DNA of 14,347 nucleotides from positions 1 to 14,347 of the forward strand of contig JAFBAM010000042.1 of NCBI GenBank assembly GCA_019247755.1, in the 5' to 3' direction. The stretch comes from Sphingomonas sp. (GTDB lineage Bacteria > Pseudomonadota > Alphaproteobacteria > Sphingomonadales > Sphingomonadaceae). Below the pieces are notes generated by a model, which was given only the letters and a program-made list of their open reading frames with translations, was not told where the DNA came from and did not search any database. Below, in pieces: positions 6,570 to 13,910 of the stretch (position 1 is the first letter of the stretch; every line of letters begins with the position of its first letter). A program made the translations under genes and the position numbers.

Positions 6570-7655
6570 ATGACCCAGAAGCCTTTGACTTATGCCGACG
6601 CCGGCGTGTCGATCGCTGCCGGCAATGCGCTGGTCAAGGCGATCGGCCCGTTGGCGCGCTCGACCGCACGGCCCGGCGCCGATGCCGAACTCGGCGGCTT
6701 CGGCGGTTTTTTCGACCTTAAGGCTGCCGGTTATCATGATCCGCTGTTGGTTGCTGCAAATGATGGCGTCGGGACCAAGCTCAAGCTGGCGATCGAGACC
6801 GGGCGTCATGACGGCGTGGGGATCGACCTCGTCGCGATGTGCGCCAACGACCTCATCGTTCAGGGCGCCGAGCCTTTGTTTTTCCTCGATTATTACGCAA
6901 CCGGGAAGCTGGACAAAGAGATCGCGGCAGCCGTCGTAAAGTCCATCGCGGAGGGCTGCCGCCGTGCCGGCTGCGCGCTCATCGGTGGCGAGACGGCCGA
7001 GATGCCGGGAATGTATGCGGGTGGCGATTATGACCTCGCGGGCTTTTGTGTTGGGGCGGTCAATCGCGACAAGGTTCTGACGGGATCTTCCATCTCTCCC
7101 GGCGATCTGATCCTCGGCCTGGCGAGTTCCGGCGTGCACAGCAACGGCTTCTCCCTCGTGCGCAGGGTGATTGCCGATCAGCGCTGGGAGCCCGAGGCAA
7201 CTTCGCCAAAGCTCGGCAAGCCGCTTGCGGACGCGCTTCTCGAACCAACACGCATCTACGTTCGGGCCCTTTTACCGGTCGTGCAGCGAGGAATGGTCAA
7301 GGGCCTCGCGCACATCACCGGCGGCGGACTTCTCGAGAATATTCCGCGAGTTCTACCTGAAAATTGCCATGCTTTCGTAGACGCGGGGCGCTGGGATTTA
7401 CCGGCGATCTTTGGGGTTTTGCAGGAAGGTGGACGGATCGCACCGGAAGAAATGGCGCGCACCTTCAACTGCGGCATCGGGATGGCGGTGATTGTCGCGA
7501 CCGCGGACGCGGACGCAGTCGCCAACGCCCTCGAAGATGCCGGCGAACGGGTGTTCGAAATCGGTCGTGTCGAGAAGGGGCGCCGCGGCTGCACGGTGTC
7601 CGCCAGCACAGGCTGGGGTTCGCTCGGAGGATGGTCCGCAACCCACCATGCGTGA
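6570..7655 (+). CDS. purM: Phosphoribosylformylglycinamidine cyclo-ligase (AIR synthase)
   Basis: PurM closes the imidazole ring of 5-aminoimidazole ribonucleotide from FGAM with ATP, the fifth step of purine synthesis, in the cytoplasm. The 361-residue protein opens with LTYADAGVSIAAGNALV (6-22), typical of PurM. It holds the ATP-binding segment NDGVGTKLKLAIE at 64-76, the MCANDLIVQGAEPLFFLDYY block at 90-109, and the GGETAEMPGMY signature at 139-149. The AIRS C-terminal domain has SSGVHSNGFSLVRRV and the HITGGGLLENIPRVLP loop (around positions 7310-7360). The length is slightly above the usual ~345. The start ATG at 6570 lacks an obvious ribosome binding site. Its last 8 bases overlap purN, placing the two consecutive-pathway genes in one transcript. 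Confidence 0.97.
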   Translation: MTQKPLTYADAGVSIAAGNALVKAIGPLARSTARPGADAELGGFGGFFDLKAAGYHDPLLVAANDGVGTKLKLAIETGRHDGVGIDLVAMCANDLIVQGAEPLFFLDYYATGKLDKEIAAAVVKSIAEGCRRAGCALIGGETAEMPGMYAGGDYDLAGFCVGAVNRDKVLTGSSISPGDLILGLASSGVHSNGFSLVRRVIADQRWEPEATSPKLGKPLADALLEPTRIYVRALLPVVQRGMVKGLAHITGGGLLENIPRVLPENCHAFVDAGRWDLPAIFGVLQEGGRIAPEEMARTFNCGIGMAVIVATADADAVANALEDAGERVFEIGRVEKGRRGCTVSASTGWGSLGGWSATHHA

Positions 7656-8208
7656 CCCGAAGCGTGTTGCGATCCTGATTTCCGGCCGAGGCAGCAACAT
7701 GCGCGCGCTCGTCGACAGCGCGAATGGCTACGAAGTCGCGCTGGTGGCGTCCAACAAGCCCGAGGCCCCCGGGCTTGATTGGGCGCAGCAGCGCGGGATC
7801 GCGACCTGGTCGCTGGAAAGCAGTGGCCACGGCAAGGAAGAATATGACCGTTTGCTCAGCGCCGCGTTCGACCAGCACGGCGTGGGCACGATCGCGCTCG
7901 CCGGCTTCATGCGCATCCTTTCGCCCTGGTTCGTCGAGGAGTGGACGGGGCGGATCCTCAACATCCATCCTTCCCTGCTTCCCAAATATCGAGGCCTCGA
8001 TACTCATGCGCGGGCCATCGAAGCCGGCGACACCGTAAGCGGCTGCTCCGTCCACATCGTGACCGAAGAACTCGACGCCGGCGAGGTGCTGGCCCGTGCC
8101 GAAGTCGCGATCGAACCCGGAGATACACCGGACAGCCTCGAACAGCGGGTGCTGGCGGCGGAACATCAGCTATATCCGCGGGTATTGAGCCAGTTCGTGA
8201 ACCGATGA
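7648..8208 (+). CDS. purN: Phosphoribosylglycinamide formyltransferase (GART)
   Basis: PurN transfers a formyl group from 10-formyltetrahydrofolate to GAR, the third step of purine synthesis. The 186-residue protein has the phosphate-binding loop SGRGSNMRAL at 12-21, the AGFMRILSPWFV folate-site segment at 85-96, and the catalytic set N105 and H107 in LNIHPSLLPKYRG plus D143 in EELDAGEV. The ATG at 7648 lies in the end of purM (8-bp overlap); the open frame extends further upstream but only through purM sequence. No good ribosome binding site sits at the right distance, so reinitiation after purM is likely. The TGA stop overlaps the next start as ATGA. Confidence 0.97.
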   Translation: MRDPKRVAILISGRGSNMRALVDSANGYEVALVASNKPEAPGLDWAQQRGIATWSLESSGHGKEEYDRLLSAAFDQHGVGTIALAGFMRILSPWFVEEWTGRILNIHPSLLPKYRGLDTHARAIEAGDTVSGCSVHIVTEELDAGEVLARAEVAIEPGDTPDSLEQRVLAAEHQLYPRVLSQFVNR

Positions 8209-8561
8209 CCAACGCTTTGCAGAAAATCCGCGAGACCGCGCTTGAGCTACCCGAGACGGAGGAACGGCCGTCTCACGGCCAGCCAACCTTCTTTGTAGCA
8301 GGCAAGCAGTTCGCGCAGTTTCGCGACAATCATCACGGCGACGGCAAGATCGTGGTTTGCGTGCGCGTGAGTAGCCTGGACGAACAGGCAATGCTCCTTG
8401 AAGCTGACCCCCAGACCTATTCGAAGCCCGCCTACATGCCGACCTGGCTCTCGATCAGCGTGGCGGGCGATTCGGTCGACTGGGACCACGTCTACGACCG
8501 TATCGCGACAAGTTGGGAGCTTGCAGCCCCACGGCGGCTGCTGGAGGCTGGCGGCCGATGA
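8205..8561 (+). CDS. MmcQ/YjbR family protein
   Basis: This 118-residue protein belongs to the YjbR/MmcQ-like family, small proteins with a CyaY-like fold that are often labelled DNA-binding without strong proof. Matching segments are the N-terminal helix LQKIRETALELPETEE (5-20), then SHGQPTFFVAGKQFAQF (23-39), a central KIVVCVRVS strand (48-56), and PAYMPTWLSISVAGDSVDW (75-93), followed by a last helix DHVYDRIATSWELAAPRRL (94-112). No catalytic motif is visible. The ATG overlaps the purN stop by 4 bp and its own stop overlaps the next start by 4 bp, so it sits in the purMN transcript. Its role there is not known, and a link to purine synthesis would be inference from position only. Confidence 0.85.
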   Translation: MTNALQKIRETALELPETEERPSHGQPTFFVAGKQFAQFRDNHHGDGKIVVCVRVSSLDEQAMLLEADPQTYSKPAYMPTWLSISVAGDSVDWDHVYDRIATSWELAAPRRLLEAGGR

Positions 8562-9058
8562 CCGACGAAAAGACACGCCGCCGCTGGATCAACCTGGGCG
8601 AGGTGATTGCACTCGCGGCGCTGATCGTCTCGGCGCTCGGTGTGTGGATCGCCTGGAAAAGCAGCAGCAAGGATGGGCCCACGCGGATCGTCGAGCAAAA
8701 GTCCGTGGTGCCTCTCGCCCTTCGCGGCAGTGTCGACAGCAGCGGCCAGACGCTGACGATCATCCCCGCCGATCCAGGCCATGCGCTCGAATCGCTCAAG
8801 CTGACGATCAAGGGCAGTCAGCCAATCGAGCTTGGCAGTGACGGTCGTCTTTCCGCCAGCGATATCCAGTCCGCGCTTAAAGACGGCGACAAACAGGCCA
8901 AGGATGTGACGCTCAGCATTCCGATGCGCATCGACGCCCGTTACGTCGAATCCGGAGCCGACCGCCGCGGAGGCGGCGGCTACACACTGCGTTACAAATG
9001 GGAAGGCGGCGGCCTGTTCGGCGGCCGCTCGCTCCGCTTGGTTGGCCTCAGCCGCTAG
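8558..9058 (+). CDS. Hypothetical protein with one N-terminal transmembrane segment
   Basis: I do not recognise this 166-residue protein. It starts with a basic cytoplasmic stretch (TDEKTRRRW) and one hydrophobic segment at about 12-33 (NLGEVIALAALIVSALGVWI), predicting an inner-membrane anchor with the remaining ~130 residues in the periplasm. The soluble part is rich in beta-strand-like patterns (SVVPLALRGSV, QTLTIIPA, SLKLTIKG, VTLSIPMRI, GYTLRYKWE) and has a glycine-rich stretch near the end (RRGGGGY, EGGGLFGG). It has no cysteine and no enzyme motif. The start ATG overlaps the stop of the preceding YjbR-type gene by 4 bp, making it the fourth member of the purM run. Its TAG stop shares the palindrome CTAG with the stop of the convergent ndk. 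Base composition matches its neighbours, so there is no sign of recent transfer. Confidence 0.85.
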   Translation: MTDEKTRRRWINLGEVIALAALIVSALGVWIAWKSSSKDGPTRIVEQKSVVPLALRGSVDSSGQTLTIIPADPGHALESLKLTIKGSQPIELGSDGRLSASDIQSALKDGDKQAKDVTLSIPMRIDARYVESGADRRGGGGYTLRYKWEGGGLFGGRSLRLVGLSR

Positions 9059-9477
9059 CCGACGATTTCTTCCGGCTTGAAGAAGAAATCGATCTCGATC
9101 TTGGCATTCTCGTCGCTGTCCGATCCGTGCACCGAGTTGGCCTCGATCGACTCCGCGTAAGCCTTGCGAATCGTGCCTTCGTCGGCCTGCGCCGGATTAG
9201 TCGCGCCCATTACCGTACGGTTGCGCGTGACGGCATCCTCGCCTTCGAGGACCTGAACCACGACGGGGCCGGACGTCATGAAGGTGCAGAGGTCATTGAA
9301 GAACGGCCGCTCCTTGTGGACCGCGTAGAAGCCTTCGGCCTGGTCGCGGCTCATGCGGATGCGCTTCGAAGCGACGACCCGAAGTCCCGCTTCTTCCAGC
9401 ATCTTGGTGACGGCGCCCGTCAGGTTGCGGCGGGTGGCATCTGGCTTGATGATCGAAAAGGTGCGCGTCGCGGCCAT
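9055..9477 (-). CDS. ndk: Nucleoside diphosphate kinase
   Basis: Ndk balances NTP and dNTP pools by moving the gamma phosphate through a phosphohistidine. The 140-residue length is typical. The start TFSIIKPDA contains the conserved Lys11, residues 50-60 (FYAVHKERPFF) carry the conserved Tyr51, NRTVMGATNP (86-95) holds the nucleotide-binding arginine, and EANSVHGSDS (112-121) carries the phosphorylated His117. An AGGAG (minus strand, 9493-9489) lies 11 bases before the ATG. It is downstream of holC on the same strand with a 76-bp gap, so it may be read from the pepA-holC transcript or from a promoter of its own in that gap; I could not see a clear one. Its 3' end holds a perfect inverted repeat. 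Confidence 0.97.
   Translation of the reverse strand: MAATRTFSIIKPDATRRNLTGAVTKMLEEAGLRVVASKRIRMSRDQAEGFYAVHKERPFFNDLCTFMTSGPVVVQVLEGEDAVTRNRTVMGATNPAQADEGTIRKAYAESIEANSVHGSDSDENAKIEIDFFFKPEEIVG
9063..9091. repeat. 10-bp perfect inverted repeat at the ndk / purM-run convergence
   Basis: CGATTTCTTC at 9063-9072 is the exact reverse complement of GAAGAAATCG at 9082-9091, with a 9-base loop between. It lies inside the last codons of ndk and begins 5 bases after the stop of the convergent membrane-protein gene, so it could act as a 3' hairpin for the rightward transcript. No T-run follows on the plus strand. Part of the symmetry comes from Phe-Phe and Glu-Glu codons of the conserved Ndk C-terminus, so chance is possible. 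Confidence 0.5.
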
Positions 9478-9553
9478 GACCGGGCGATCTCCTGAAATTG
9501 ATGGGATGGAATTTGGCCGCTCGCCTAGACGCGCGAACGAACTCCGGCAAGCC

Positions 9554-9991
9554 TCACGCCTTTTTCACCCATTTGCCGCCTTCGTGCGCCCAATAGCGCC
9601 GCTCGACCCCTTCGCGCCCAGACAGCAGTTTCCACGCGAGCCTCGCCCCTTCCAGCGTATCGTCGTCGAACAGGTAGAAGCTCCGGTCATAGGTCAAGGC
9701 GGCTTCGCGCCAGGCACCGTCGGCGATCAGCATGTTGCGCGCCTGGTTCGGCGCATCAGGGCTGGTCGAGAGCAGGATCGGCTGGCGGGCGTCGTCCGCA
9801 CCGCCGGCAATCCCGTGCGGCAGAAAGCTCGCCGCTCCCTGGTCCCACAGCATCCGGTCGAGCTTGGCGAGATAGGCTTCATCCTCGGCCACGATGAGGA
9901 GGCGTCCGTCGCCTTCGAGCACCTTTTCCGAGATGCTCGCGATCACCTGCCCCGCAGAGATTCCGGCAAGTTGGTAGAAGTCGACCTGCAC
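9554..9991 (-). CDS. holC: DNA polymerase III chi subunit (HolC)
   Basis: HolC (chi) is a clamp-loader accessory subunit that binds single-strand binding protein and helps hand over the primer. The 145-residue protein fits the family: MQVDFYQL at the start, GDGRLLIVAEDEAYLAKLDR (27-46), MLWDQGAASFLPHGIAG (47-63), PILLSTSPDAPNQARNMLIA (71-90), then SFYLFDDD (104-111) and a basic end RRYWAHEGGKWVKKA. The start is the GTG at 9991, 12 bp after the pepA stop, without a clear ribosome binding site. PepA followed by HolC is also the order in E. coli, which supports the call. The psi subunit (HolD), the partner of chi in E. coli, is generally not found in alphaproteobacteria. Confidence 0.93.
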   Translation of the reverse strand: MQVDFYQLAGISAGQVIASISEKVLEGDGRLLIVAEDEAYLAKLDRMLWDQGAASFLPHGIAGGADDARQPILLSTSPDAPNQARNMLIADGAWREAALTYDRSFYLFDDDTLEGARLAWKLLSGREGVERRYWAHEGGKWVKKA

Positions 9992-10003
9992 GTCTCGGCC
10001 GGT

Positions 10004-11473
10004 TCAGCGCTCCAGCACGTCGGCGACATATTGGTCGAGCAGCCGCACGCCGTAGCCCGTCGCGCCCTTCTCATAGGTGGCGCTAGCCTTGTCCGACCAG
10101 GCCTTGCCCGCCATGTCGATGTGCGCCCACTTCACGCCATTCTCGACGAAGCGCTGGATGAACTGGGCGGCAGTGATCGAACCGCCCTCGCGCGGGCCGA
10201 CATTCTTCATGTCCGCGATCGGTGAATCGATCAGCCGGTCAAACGGCTCGGCAAGCGGCATGCGCCAGAGCTTATCGCCGCTTTCCTCGCCCGCCGACTG
10301 AAGCTTGCCCGCCAGCTCGTCATTGTTCGAGAAGAGCCCGGCCCATTCGTGGCCAAGGCTGATCAGGATCGCGCCGGTCAGCGTCGCCAGATCGATGATC
10401 GTGCCTGGCTTGTAGTTGCGCTGGACGTAGGTGACGGCGTCAGCGAGCACGAGACGGCCTTCAGCGTCAGTGTTGATGACCTCGACCGTCTGGCCCGACA
10501 TTGTGGTGACGACATCGCCCGGCCGCTGCGCGTTGCCGCCCGGCATGTTCTCAACCAGTCCGCAAATACCGACGATGCTGGCCTTTGCCTTACGCAGGGC
10601 GAGCGCCTTCATCGCGCCGACGACGGCACCGGCGCCGCCCATATCCCACTTCATCATTTCCATGCCGGCGGCGGGCTTGATGGAGATGCCACCAGTATCG
10701 AAGGTCACGCCCTTGCCGACGAATGCCGTTGGCTGACCTTTTCCGCCGCCGTTCCATTTGAGGATTAGCAGGCGGCCTTCCCGGACCGAGCCTTGGGCGA
10801 CGCCGAGGAGCGCGCCCATGCCGAGCTTTTCCATCGCAGCCCGGTCGAGCACTTCCAGATCGAGGCCCGATCCTTTGACCGATGCCTTGACGCGTTCGAC
10901 GAAAGATTCCGGATAGATGATGTTCGCAGGCTCAGTGACCAACTCGCGTGTCAAAGAGACACCCTCAACAACCGGAACCCAGCGCTGCTCATATCGCTTC
11001 GCCGCACCAGCTCCGCCGCCGACAATGACAATTTCGCCCAACGTCGGCTTCTGATTGTCCTTCAGCTTCGTCCGATAGCGGTCGTAACGCCATGATCGGA
11101 GCGCTGCCCCGAGGGCCACGCGAGCAGCTGCGTCCGCGTCGTAGCCAAGGCCGGTAAGGTCGATGACCGCAGTCTTTTCGCCGGAAGTCTGCAACTTAGA
11201 AGCGACGGTGCCGCCCAGCTTCTCAGCCGCGTCCAATGGCGCGGTTCCAACGCCGGTCCCAACTACGATCAGGCGGCGGACGCTGCCATCGTCGTCAATG
11301 AATTGCTCGGAGGAACTCGCCGCCTCGCCTTCAAAACGCGCGCGATCTAACGCCGCTACCACGGACGACTGCGAAGCACCGAGGCTTGCGAGAGTTGAGC
11401 GGTCCTTGCCCGGGACGGGCAGCACGAGAGCATAATCGCCGGCGGGCCGGCTGTCGGCGAAGCGAATCTTCAT
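10004..11473 (-). CDS. pepA: Leucyl aminopeptidase (M17 family)
   Basis: PepA removes N-terminal residues from peptides with two metal ions in a hexameric cytoplasmic enzyme. The 489-residue protein has the full M17 set. K254 and D259 are in GKGVTFDTGG, K266 in SIKPAAGMEMM, D277 in KWDMGGAGAV, and D336, E338 and R340 in the signature NTDAEGRLVL. Each is offset by a constant 16 positions from E. coli PepA numbering as I recall it. The N-terminal domain (1-165) is the less conserved macro-like fold. The start is the ATG at 11473, with CAGGA about 10 bases upstream; the open frame back to 11527 is unlikely to be used. E. coli PepA also binds DNA in Xer recombination, but that role should not be assumed here. 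holC follows 12 bp downstream. Confidence 0.97.
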   Translation of the reverse strand: MKIRFADSRPAGDYALVLPVPGKDRSTLASLGASQSSVVAALDRARFEGEAASSSEQFIDDDGSVRRLIVVGTGVGTAPLDAAEKLGGTVASKLQTSGEKTAVIDLTGLGYDADAAARVALGAALRSWRYDRYRTKLKDNQKPTLGEIVIVGGGAGAAKRYEQRWVPVVEGVSLTRELVTEPANIIYPESFVERVKASVKGSGLDLEVLDRAAMEKLGMGALLGVAQGSVREGRLLILKWNGGGKGQPTAFVGKGVTFDTGGISIKPAAGMEMMKWDMGGAGAVVGAMKALALRKAKASIVGICGLVENMPGGNAQRPGDVVTTMSGQTVEVINTDAEGRLVLADAVTYVQRNYKPGTIIDLATLTGAILISLGHEWAGLFSNNDELAGKLQSAGEESGDKLWRMPLAEPFDRLIDSPIADMKNVGPREGGSITAAQFIQRFVENGVKWAHIDMAGKAWSDKASATYEKGATGYGVRLLDQYVADVLER

Positions 11474-11603
11474 TGACGGTAATCCTGACAAGCGAACGTT
11501 TGCCGCGACCTTTAGGATGCAAGTCAAAGCTTGGCAAAGGAGCGGCCAGCGGCCTTACCCAGGCGATTGTCGGCGCGGCTTTCAGGTGCGATAGGCTCGC
11601 CCC
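11474..11603. promoter_or_regulatory. Divergent region between pepA and lptD with a candidate lptD promoter
   Basis: This gap of about 130 bases serves pepA (left) and lptD (right). On the plus strand TTGTCG at 11567-11572 and GATAGG at 11590-11595 are 17 bases apart, a weak sigma-70-like pair. A transcript from it would begin near 11602, almost on the TTG at 11604, and would suit the second TTG at 11637 better. For pepA a TTGACT hexamer occurs on the minus strand near 11529-11524, but I found no matching -10. The start codon of lptD is therefore unsettled. Confidence 0.35.
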
Positions 11604-13850
11604 TTGGGAAGGTTCAATCGAGGCGGGCAGCGAGCGTTGCGGACGAAATTTGTCTGGTGGTCGGCGCTTCCCGTGCTCCTCGCGTTCCCGGCGACAGCGG
11701 GCGCGCAGACCGCTCCGGTTGTTCAAACGACCTCACAACCTGTCTCCGAGGACCAGATCGTCGCCTTTAGCGCCGACAGCGTCAGCTACGACAGCGATGC
11801 TGACGTGGTCACTGCGAACGGCGAAGTACGGATGAACCGCGAGGGCAATTACCTCGCCGCGGACCAGGTGGTCTGGGAACGGAAGTCGGGCCAGGTCTTC
11901 GCCAAAGGCAATGTCGTCGTGGTGACGCCAGAAGGCGACAAGCTGGTTGGCGATAATGTGCAACTCACCGATACGCTGCGTGACGGGACGGTCGACAACC
12001 TAACCGTGGTCCTGGAAAGTGGCGGGCGGCTGGCTGCTCAACGAGGCACACGAACAAACGGCGTCCTGTCTCTCTCCAATGCGATCTACTCGCCCTGCCC
12101 CGTCACCACTGAGACCGGCTGTCCGAAGCGGCCGAGCTGGGCGATAACCGCAGCGCGTGTCATCGACGATCCCAAGAGCAAGCGGATCCGGTTCGAAGGC
12201 GGCCATCTTCAGCTGTTCGGAATGAACTTGCCGCTGCTGCCGGTGTTCAAGATCGCCCGAGGGGCTGAAGGCGCAACCGGCTGGCTTGTCCCACAGATTT
12301 CGATCTCGAGCCGCAACGGGTTCGAGGTTGCAGTACCCTACCACCTGCAGATCGCCGACAATCGCGATGCAACGATAACTCCGCATGTGTACACCGGCGT
12401 CTTGCCCGCGATCGAGATGTCGTACCGCGATCTCAACCGCTTGGGCGCATTCCAGATCAACGGCTTCCTGACTTACGGCAGGATAGACCAGCTCGATCCG
12501 ACGGCGACGACGCCGCAGGAAAAGAGCCTACGCGGCTATTTCGACGGCAACGGCCGCTGGCAGCTTAGCCCGGCGTGGAGCATCACGACTTCGCTTCGGG
12601 TCGCGACCGACAAGACGGTCACCCGACGTTACGACCTCACGACGGACGACCGTCTCCGCAACGTCGTCAATGTCGAGCGCATCACGCCCGACAGCTACAT
12701 TTCCATCGCGGGTTGGGCGTTCGAGGGCCTCCGCCTGGAAGACAGGCAGAAGCAGATCCCAATCGCGCTACCCGCTATCGATGCGCGCTTCCGCGTGGCG
12801 GAAGTTGCAGGCGGGACTGTCCAGGTCCAGGCGAACAGTCTCGCGATCCTTCGAATCGATGGACAGGACACGCAGCGGGCCTTCGCCAGCGTCCAGTGGG
12901 ACTTGCGGCGCGTTACCCCCTGGGGCCAGCTGGTCGACTTCACCGCATACGGGCGCGGGGACCTGTACCACACCGACGAATCGCAACAGACGGTCGTGCC
13001 GATCTATCGCGGTACCAACGGCTGGCATGCCCGTGCCATCGGTGCGCTTGCGGCCGATGTCAGATGGCCGTTCATCGGTCCGCTGTTGGGCGGCATTCAG
13101 CGCCTCGTGCCCCGGGTACAGGTGGTCCTCACGCCTCCAACGCCGAACATGAATATCCCGAACGAGGATGCCCGGTCGATCGATCTCGAGGACAGCAATC
13201 TGTTCGCCCTCAACCGCTTCCCGGGATACGACCGCTGGGAGGACAGCTCGCGCGTGACCTATGGCGTCGACTGGTCGCTCGAGCGCAAGAATCTATCGAT
13301 CGAGAGCACCATCGGGCAAAGCTATCGCCTGAACAGGCGTACCTCGATTTTTCCGGAAGGTACGGGGCTTACGGACCGTGTTTCCGATATCGTCGGAAGA
13401 ACACGGATCCGTTACGGCCGCTTCATCGACATCACCGATCGGTATCGTCTCGACAAAGACAATCTGGCAGTTCGCCGGAATGAGGTCGACCTGACGATCG
13501 GGACAACGCAAACCTACGCGCAGATCGGCTATTTGCGGCTAAACCGAGATATCGATCCCTTGATCGAGGACCTGCGGGACAAGGAAGAACTCCGTGTCGC
13601 GGCGCGGATCAAGTTCGCGCGTTACTGGTCGATCTTCGGCGCAAGCGTCATCGATCTCACTGACAAGAACGAAGATCCGCTGTCCGCCGCCGACGGCTGG
13701 GAGCCGGTGCGCAACCGTCTCGGCATCGAATATGAAGACGATTGCCTTGAGCTTGGCGTCACCTGGCGGCGCGACTATGAGCAGATCGGTGCCTTCCGCA
13801 AGGGAAGCACTTTCGCCATTCACTTGGCTTTCAAGGGGGTCAGCCGCTAA
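11604..13850 (+). CDS. lptD: LptD (OstA) outer-membrane LPS-assembly protein
   Basis: LptD is the large outer-membrane beta-barrel that, with the lipoprotein LptE, inserts LPS into the outer leaflet. From the TTG at 11604 it has 748 residues. A signal peptide (about 12-34, FVWWSALPVLLAFPATAGAQ) is followed by an LptA/OstA-like periplasmic domain: SADSVSYDSDADVVTANGEV at 56-75, AADQVVWERKSGQVFAKGNV at 85-104, then KLVGDNVQL. The rest is a barrel of repeated amphipathic strands ending in FAIHLAFKGVSR, with an aromatic residue near the C-terminus as in outer-membrane barrels. Cysteines are few: C165, C173 and C714. The family often has a C-terminal Cys pair for disulfides; only one is present here. 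The start could instead be the TTG at 11637, giving a shorter, more typical signal peptide. surA lies 60 bp downstream. Confidence 0.93.
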   Translation: MGRFNRGGQRALRTKFVWWSALPVLLAFPATAGAQTAPVVQTTSQPVSEDQIVAFSADSVSYDSDADVVTANGEVRMNREGNYLAADQVVWERKSGQVFAKGNVVVVTPEGDKLVGDNVQLTDTLRDGTVDNLTVVLESGGRLAAQRGTRTNGVLSLSNAIYSPCPVTTETGCPKRPSWAITAARVIDDPKSKRIRFEGGHLQLFGMNLPLLPVFKIARGAEGATGWLVPQISISSRNGFEVAVPYHLQIADNRDATITPHVYTGVLPAIEMSYRDLNRLGAFQINGFLTYGRIDQLDPTATTPQEKSLRGYFDGNGRWQLSPAWSITTSLRVATDKTVTRRYDLTTDDRLRNVVNVERITPDSYISIAGWAFEGLRLEDRQKQIPIALPAIDARFRVAEVAGGTVQVQANSLAILRIDGQDTQRAFASVQWDLRRVTPWGQLVDFTAYGRGDLYHTDESQQTVVPIYRGTNGWHARAIGALAADVRWPFIGPLLGGIQRLVPRVQVVLTPPTPNMNIPNEDARSIDLEDSNLFALNRFPGYDRWEDSSRVTYGVDWSLERKNLSIESTIGQSYRLNRRTSIFPEGTGLTDRVSDIVGRTRIRYGRFIDITDRYRLDKDNLAVRRNEVDLTIGTTQTYAQIGYLRLNRDIDPLIEDLRDKEELRVAARIKFARYWSIFGASVIDLTDKNEDPLSAADGWEPVRNRLGIEYEDDCLELGVTWRRDYEQIGAFRKGSTFAIHLAFKGVSR

Positions 13851-13910
13851 GCCTGCGTTCAGCGGCCCTGCGGCAGTGGCAAATTACGGGAACTAAGGGA
13901 AAATCCGAAC

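Noticed and set aside
5332..6573. 413-codon plus-strand open frame opposite the DUF2066 gene
   Set aside because: It is wholly antisense to a gene with a clear signal peptide and family match. Its product is rich in R, D and H without any domain pattern, typical of an antisense shadow in high-G+C DNA.
7626..7678. GGAGG directly followed by ATG (7631) and a 15-codon frame at the purM/purN junction
   Set aside because: The ATG abuts the GGAGG with no spacing and the peptide is arbitrary. The GGAGG is also too far from the purN ATG (about 17 bases) to be its ribosome binding site.
9353..10225. 290-codon plus-strand frame opposite ndk, holC and pepA
   Set aside because: It crosses three genes supported by family motifs on the other strand and matches nothing itself.
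12575..13483. 302-codon frame inside lptD in a second frame
   Set aside because: It overlaps the barrel-coding part of lptD. Its product is R/H/P-rich with no hydrophobic or domain structure, so it is a frame shadow.
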